The notes under the pieces: generated by a model | The model's database searches: none | The model's input: the letters and a program-made list of their open reading frames with translations, nothing else | Told to the model about the DNA's origin: nothing | In this document: positions 35,859-39,081 of the stretch, one piece after another | Layout: each line of letters starts with the position of its first letter | How positions within the stretch are numbered: the stretch's first letter is position 1 | Source: Segatella salivae DSM 15606 | GTDB lineage: Bacteria > Bacteroidota > Bacteroidia > Bacteroidales > Bacteroidaceae | Assembly (NCBI RefSeq): GCF_000185845.1 | Contig: NZ_GL629647.1 | Location: forward strand, 2,200,736-2,239,816 | Direction: 5' to 3' | Length of the DNA stretch: 39,081 nucleotides | Made by a program: the position numbers and the translations under genes

Positions 35859-35899
35859 CTAATAAAAAACATCCTCAGTCAAAAGATTGACCGAGGATG
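35859..35899 (-). terminator. Terminator of the second OmpA gene
   Basis: CATCCTCGGTCA and TGACTGAGGATG pair on the minus strand with TTTTTTATT after. It shares the loop core ATCTTTT with the terminator of the first OmpA gene. Confidence 0.85.
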
Positions 35900-35948
35900 T
35901 TGCTTTTTCTATATGAACTGCCTTGAAAGACAGGCTCATTACTTTCGA

Positions 35949-37118
35949 TTAGTCTACAATTTGAACTGTAGCGCGACGATCATAGTCAGGATATTCGAGC
36001 ATCTTTACACCGCCACCAGCTGCTGTTCTGATGTTAGAACGGTTAACACCCATCTTAACAAGTTCCTCAACGATAGTGTTAGCACGTTGCTCAGAGAGTC
36101 TCTGGTTGATAGCAGGTGTACCAGTTGATGAGTCAGCATAACCTGTAACAAGGATATGAGAGTTGTTCTCTATTGCATATTTTGCAAGTGCACGAACGTT
36201 AACTAAGTCCTTCAAGAGAGCTACATCAATCTTACCGATGTTGAAGAATACAGAGATTGGCGTTGCAACAAATTCCTTAAGACTCTTTGTCAAGACAGTA
36301 GTCTTTGGTTTCTCGGCAAGCTCTTTGCGGAGTTTTCCGTTCTCTGCGTTGAGGTCATTAAGCTGAGAATTGAGTGCATCTATTTGTGATTGAGACAATG
36401 CTTTGATTGCATCTACGTCAGGAGTCTTATTCCATGTGGCCTTGCCGAGTTTGAAAGTAAGACCTATTTCTGCGTATAAATGGTTGTCCTTATCTTCCCA
36501 ACCACGTCCATGATGTGAATTAGAAAGCTGTGCCATCTCATTGCCATCGAAGTTATCTTCCATGCGATTCCATCCTGCTTCTGCATAGAGATCAAGGTTC
36601 CGACAGAGTCTCCATGAAGAGTTGATACCGGCACTTAACTGCATAACATAACGGTTAGCAGACATGTTACGAGCCATACCTCCGCCAATGAATGGGCTGA
36701 TATTCCAAACTCGTTCAGGGTTATAACCCATGAAAAGATTACTTAAATTGAACATGATTTGCTCGTTCAAACTCCAGAAGTGCTGTGAAGTTACGCCAAC
36801 AGCACCAATCTTTTTAGAGTTGAAACCCTGTAACTTTGTACGGAGACCAATGCCTGGTGTGAACCACTTTCCTATGGCAACAGACCCTCCAAAGCTACGA
36901 CGTTGCTTGCTAAGGAAGTCAAAATCTCCACCATTATCAAGGCGACGGCCATGCTCTTGGTTTGAATACCAAATGTTGTAATCACCACCTACCTGAATAA
37001 ACCAGTTGCTCCAAAACGAATTTGTGGCTACACTGTACTTCATTGTTGGGTCAGCTTGTTGTGCAAAAGCAGTCATAGACATGCCTAATAAAGCTGCACC
37101 GATCACGAATTTTTTCAT
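35949..37118 (-). CDS. OmpA-family outer-membrane protein (paralog 2)
   Basis: 389 residues, same architecture as 31014-32186: signal peptide ending AFA-Q at about residue 19, barrel, coiled-coil linker (SQIDALNSQLNDLNAENGKLRKEL) and C-terminal OmpA domain (ILVTGYADSSTGTPAINQRLSEQRANT). Barrel start and OmpA domain are highly conserved between the two; the exposed loop after EHG and the linker differ most. That suggests duplication with divergence at surface loops. Confidence 0.92.
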   Translation of the reverse strand: MKKFVIGAALLGMSMTAFAQQADPTMKYSVATNSFWSNWFIQVGGDYNIWYSNQEHGRRLDNGGDFDFLSKQRRSFGGSVAIGKWFTPGIGLRTKLQGFNSKKIGAVGVTSQHFWSLNEQIMFNLSNLFMGYNPERVWNISPFIGGGMARNMSANRYVMQLSAGINSSWRLCRNLDLYAEAGWNRMEDNFDGNEMAQLSNSHHGRGWEDKDNHLYAEIGLTFKLGKATWNKTPDVDAIKALSQSQIDALNSQLNDLNAENGKLRKELAEKPKTTVLTKSLKEFVATPISVFFNIGKIDVALLKDLVNVRALAKYAIENNSHILVTGYADSSTGTPAINQRLSEQRANTIVEELVKMGVNRSNIRTAAGGGVKMLEYPDYDRRATVQIVD

Positions 37119-37183
37119 AAATAATAATAATTAATATAAGTTATTTGCTATCTGAATATATGCTTTGTTTTTGCATTTGGTTG

Positions 37184-37191
37184 CAAAGTTA
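37184..37191 (-). promoter_or_regulatory. -7 element of OmpA paralog 2
   Basis: On the minus strand TAACTTTG matches TAnnTTTG about 65 bp before the ATG. No clear -33 box. The gap to mutL is 110 bp and shows no separate terminator for mutL. Confidence 0.5.
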
Positions 37192-37228
37192 ATGATATTT
37201 TTATTCAGATGGTATAATTTTACATATT

Positions 37229-39061
37229 TTAATCTAAAAGATGTTCTATTTCATTCTGTTTTAAGATACAAAGAATGTTTTTTCCATCTGGTGTATAATT
37301 GGGATTCGATGAAGAGAAAAGAGAATTAAAGATGTTCTCCATCTCCGCATTGTTCAATACCTGTCCTTGCGGGATTGCAGCTTTTCGTGCCATGGTTAAA
37401 GCCAATTCTCGGCTGATTTCTTCGCGAAGATTGGTGGGTTTTTCCTGTGCAGAGAGAATCATGTCACGCAAAAGATTAATCATGTCAAGTCCTTCAAGCC
37501 CTGAAGGAACGGCTAATATTGCATAAGTTGAACCTCCTAATGGACTGATTTCAAAGCCAAGATCTTGCAGTTCGGGTAGAATCTTCGACAAAGTAACTTC
37601 TTCTGATGCTGTACAATGAAGGTTTTCGGGAAACAATAGCTTTTGAGCGGCAGCCTCACTGCGCTTCAATTGCTCTTGATATCGATCGAAAAGGATTCTT
37701 ACATGTGCCCGATGTTGATCGATAATCATTAGTCCTGACTTCACGGCTGTCATGATATAGCGTCCCTTATACTGGTAGTGAGAGGGTGATTTCTCTTCAA
37801 TGACGTTCTCGGTTGGTTCTTCCTCCTCTTGAATATCAGGTAAAGTCATCTTTGAAGAGAATAATTCTGTTTCCTGACTTGGCTTTTGTAGATTCTGATA
37901 AAGCTCTTCCCATCGGTTAGAAGGACTCGAAGAACGAGGTGCTTCTGATGAATTCCGGAAAGGATTATAGTCAGGATTATATTTCACTTTAGGCACTTCA
38001 ACGTTTTTTGTGGGGTTATACACAGGAATTTCAGGCCTGCCTTCTGTGTCAAAATCAATTGAAGGAATGTCGTTAAACATGCTAACAGCCTCTTTTACAG
38101 CAGCAGAAAGGATTTGCCAAATAGGCACTTCATTCTCAAATTTAATTTCAGTCTTCGTAGGATGGATGTTGACATCGATATCTTTAGGAGCCACTTCGAA
38201 ATATAGAAAGTAAGGAACTTGCTCACCCGTTGGCACTAATCGTTCAAAGGCAGCCATCACTGCTTTGTTGAAGTAAGGGTGTTTCATGTAACGACCATTT
38301 ACAAAGAAGTATTGGTGTGCACCTTTCTTGCGGGCTGACTCAGGTTTACCCACGTATCCATTGATGCGACACATCGTTGTATCTACCTTTACAGAAAGCA
38401 GTTCTTGATTGAGACGCTTCCCAAATATGTCTATGATTCGCTGACGAAGTACGCCTGCTTTAAGATTGAAAAGTTCTGTTCCGTTGCTTTGTAAGGTAAA
38501 GGCTATGTCAGGATAGACCAGTGCTATGCGCTCAAAAGCGGTGATAATGTTGTTTAGTTCCGTTGAATTGGACTTCAGAAACTTCCTTCGCGCGGGTACA
38601 TTATAAAATAGGTTGTTGACAGAAAAACTGCTACCTACTGCACAAGAACAGGGCTCTTGTCCAACAAAACGACTTCCAGAGATGGATAAAAGAGTGCCTA
38701 CTTCATCGCTTTCTTGCCGAGTTTTCAATTCAATTTGAGCCACAGCAGCGATAGAAGCTAAGGCTTCTCCGCGGAAACCCATTGTGTGAAGAGCGAATAA
38801 ATCATCAGCCTTCCTAATCTTAGATGTGGCATGTCGTTCAAATGAAAGACGGGCATCTGTTGCAGACATGCCTTTACCATCGTCGGTAACTAATATCGTT
38901 GTCTTTCCGGCATCAATGACTTGAATCTGTATATTCTTTGCCCCTGCGTCAACACTATTCTCAACTAATTCTTTAATTACAGATGCGGGGCGTTGTATAA
39001 CCTCGCCAGCTGCAATCTGGTTGGCAACAGAATCGGGAAGAAGTTGTATGATATCGCTCAT
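37229..39061 (-). CDS. mutL: DNA mismatch repair protein MutL
   Basis: MutL subunit of mismatch repair, 610 residues. The GHKL ATPase is intact: E34 and N35 in ELVENSVDAGA, D60-D61-G-x-G in the nucleotide-binding loop and GFRGEAL at 95-101. The C-terminal dimerisation domain begins near residue 415. The usual endonuclease signature DQHAxxExxxxE is replaced: the chain reads DQHRAHVRILFD, so A, E and E are substituted, and no CPHGRP motif is seen near the C terminus (it ends LCILKQNEIEHLLD). That implies MutL without nicking activity, as in E. coli. The start is the ATG at 39061; the gene is complete. Confidence 0.95.
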   Translation of the reverse strand: MSDIIQLLPDSVANQIAAGEVIQRPASVIKELVENSVDAGAKNIQIQVIDAGKTTILVTDDGKGMSATDARLSFERHATSKIRKADDLFALHTMGFRGEALASIAAVAQIELKTRQESDEVGTLLSISGSRFVGQEPCSCAVGSSFSVNNLFYNVPARRKFLKSNSTELNNIITAFERIALVYPDIAFTLQSNGTELFNLKAGVLRQRIIDIFGKRLNQELLSVKVDTTMCRINGYVGKPESARKKGAHQYFFVNGRYMKHPYFNKAVMAAFERLVPTGEQVPYFLYFEVAPKDIDVNIHPTKTEIKFENEVPIWQILSAAVKEAVSMFNDIPSIDFDTEGRPEIPVYNPTKNVEVPKVKYNPDYNPFRNSSEAPRSSSPSNRWEELYQNLQKPSQETELFSSKMTLPDIQEEEEPTENVIEEKSPSHYQYKGRYIMTAVKSGLMIIDQHRAHVRILFDRYQEQLKRSEAAAQKLLFPENLHCTASEEVTLSKILPELQDLGFEISPLGGSTYAILAVPSGLEGLDMINLLRDMILSAQEKPTNLREEISRELALTMARKAAIPQGQVLNNAEMENIFNSLFSSSNPNYTPDGKNILCILKQNEIEHLLD

Positions 39062-39081
39062 AAATCGCTAAAAGATAAATA

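Overview
Organism. The gene content points to Bacteroidales, most likely Prevotella sensu lato: two SusC/SusD pairs, a hybrid two-component regulator (HTCS), lipoproteins with SSC-type lipoboxes, and promoters of the Bacteroidetes type (TTTG, about 20 bp, TAnnTTTG). The window is chromosomal; no phage genes, transposase or plasmid functions were seen.

Layout. 1-1100 is a repeat array without genes. 1119-10122 (minus) is polysaccharide-utilisation operon 1: SusC, SusD, a heparinase II/III-like protein and a GH2 glycosidase. 10123-11376 is a long repeat-rich divergent region. 11377-14218 (plus) holds a Ser-type sulfatase and its activating radical-SAM enzyme (anSME). 14268-18281 (minus) is the HTCS. 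18533-19630 (plus) is an aminoglycoside-phosphotransferase-fold sugar kinase. 20390-27875 (plus) is operon 2: a TIG/NHL lipoprotein, SusC, SusD and a DUF1735-like lipoprotein. 27876-29243 is a second repeat-rich gap, followed by a GH20 beta-hexosaminidase. The remainder is housekeeping or envelope: two paralogous OmpA proteins, an ECF-sigma operon, two identical convergent tRNA-Val genes and mutL.

How the genes fit together. The set looks like one glycan-foraging locus for a sulfated, hexosamine-containing host glycan (glycosaminoglycan or mucin type). Two SusC/D systems bind and import. The GH2, lyase-like protein, GH20 and sulfatase depolymerise and desulfate. The anSME activates the sulfatase. 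The kinase probably phosphorylates released N-acetylhexosamine, and the HTCS senses a periplasmic oligosaccharide. The exact substrate cannot be fixed from sequence; no GH88 is present here.

Most interesting signal. The intergenic DNA is built from two repeat systems. One is a three-hairpin module: a 17-nt hairpin, a 15-bp hairpin and another 17-nt hairpin. It occurs nine times with compensatory base changes, including three copies of an inverted two-module composite. The other is a set of degenerate 22-bp tandem arrays at five intergenic sites. Spacings within the first system (66, 88 and 176 bp) are exact multiples of 22. I do not recognise either as a described family. Separately, the MutL lacks the usual endonuclease motifs.
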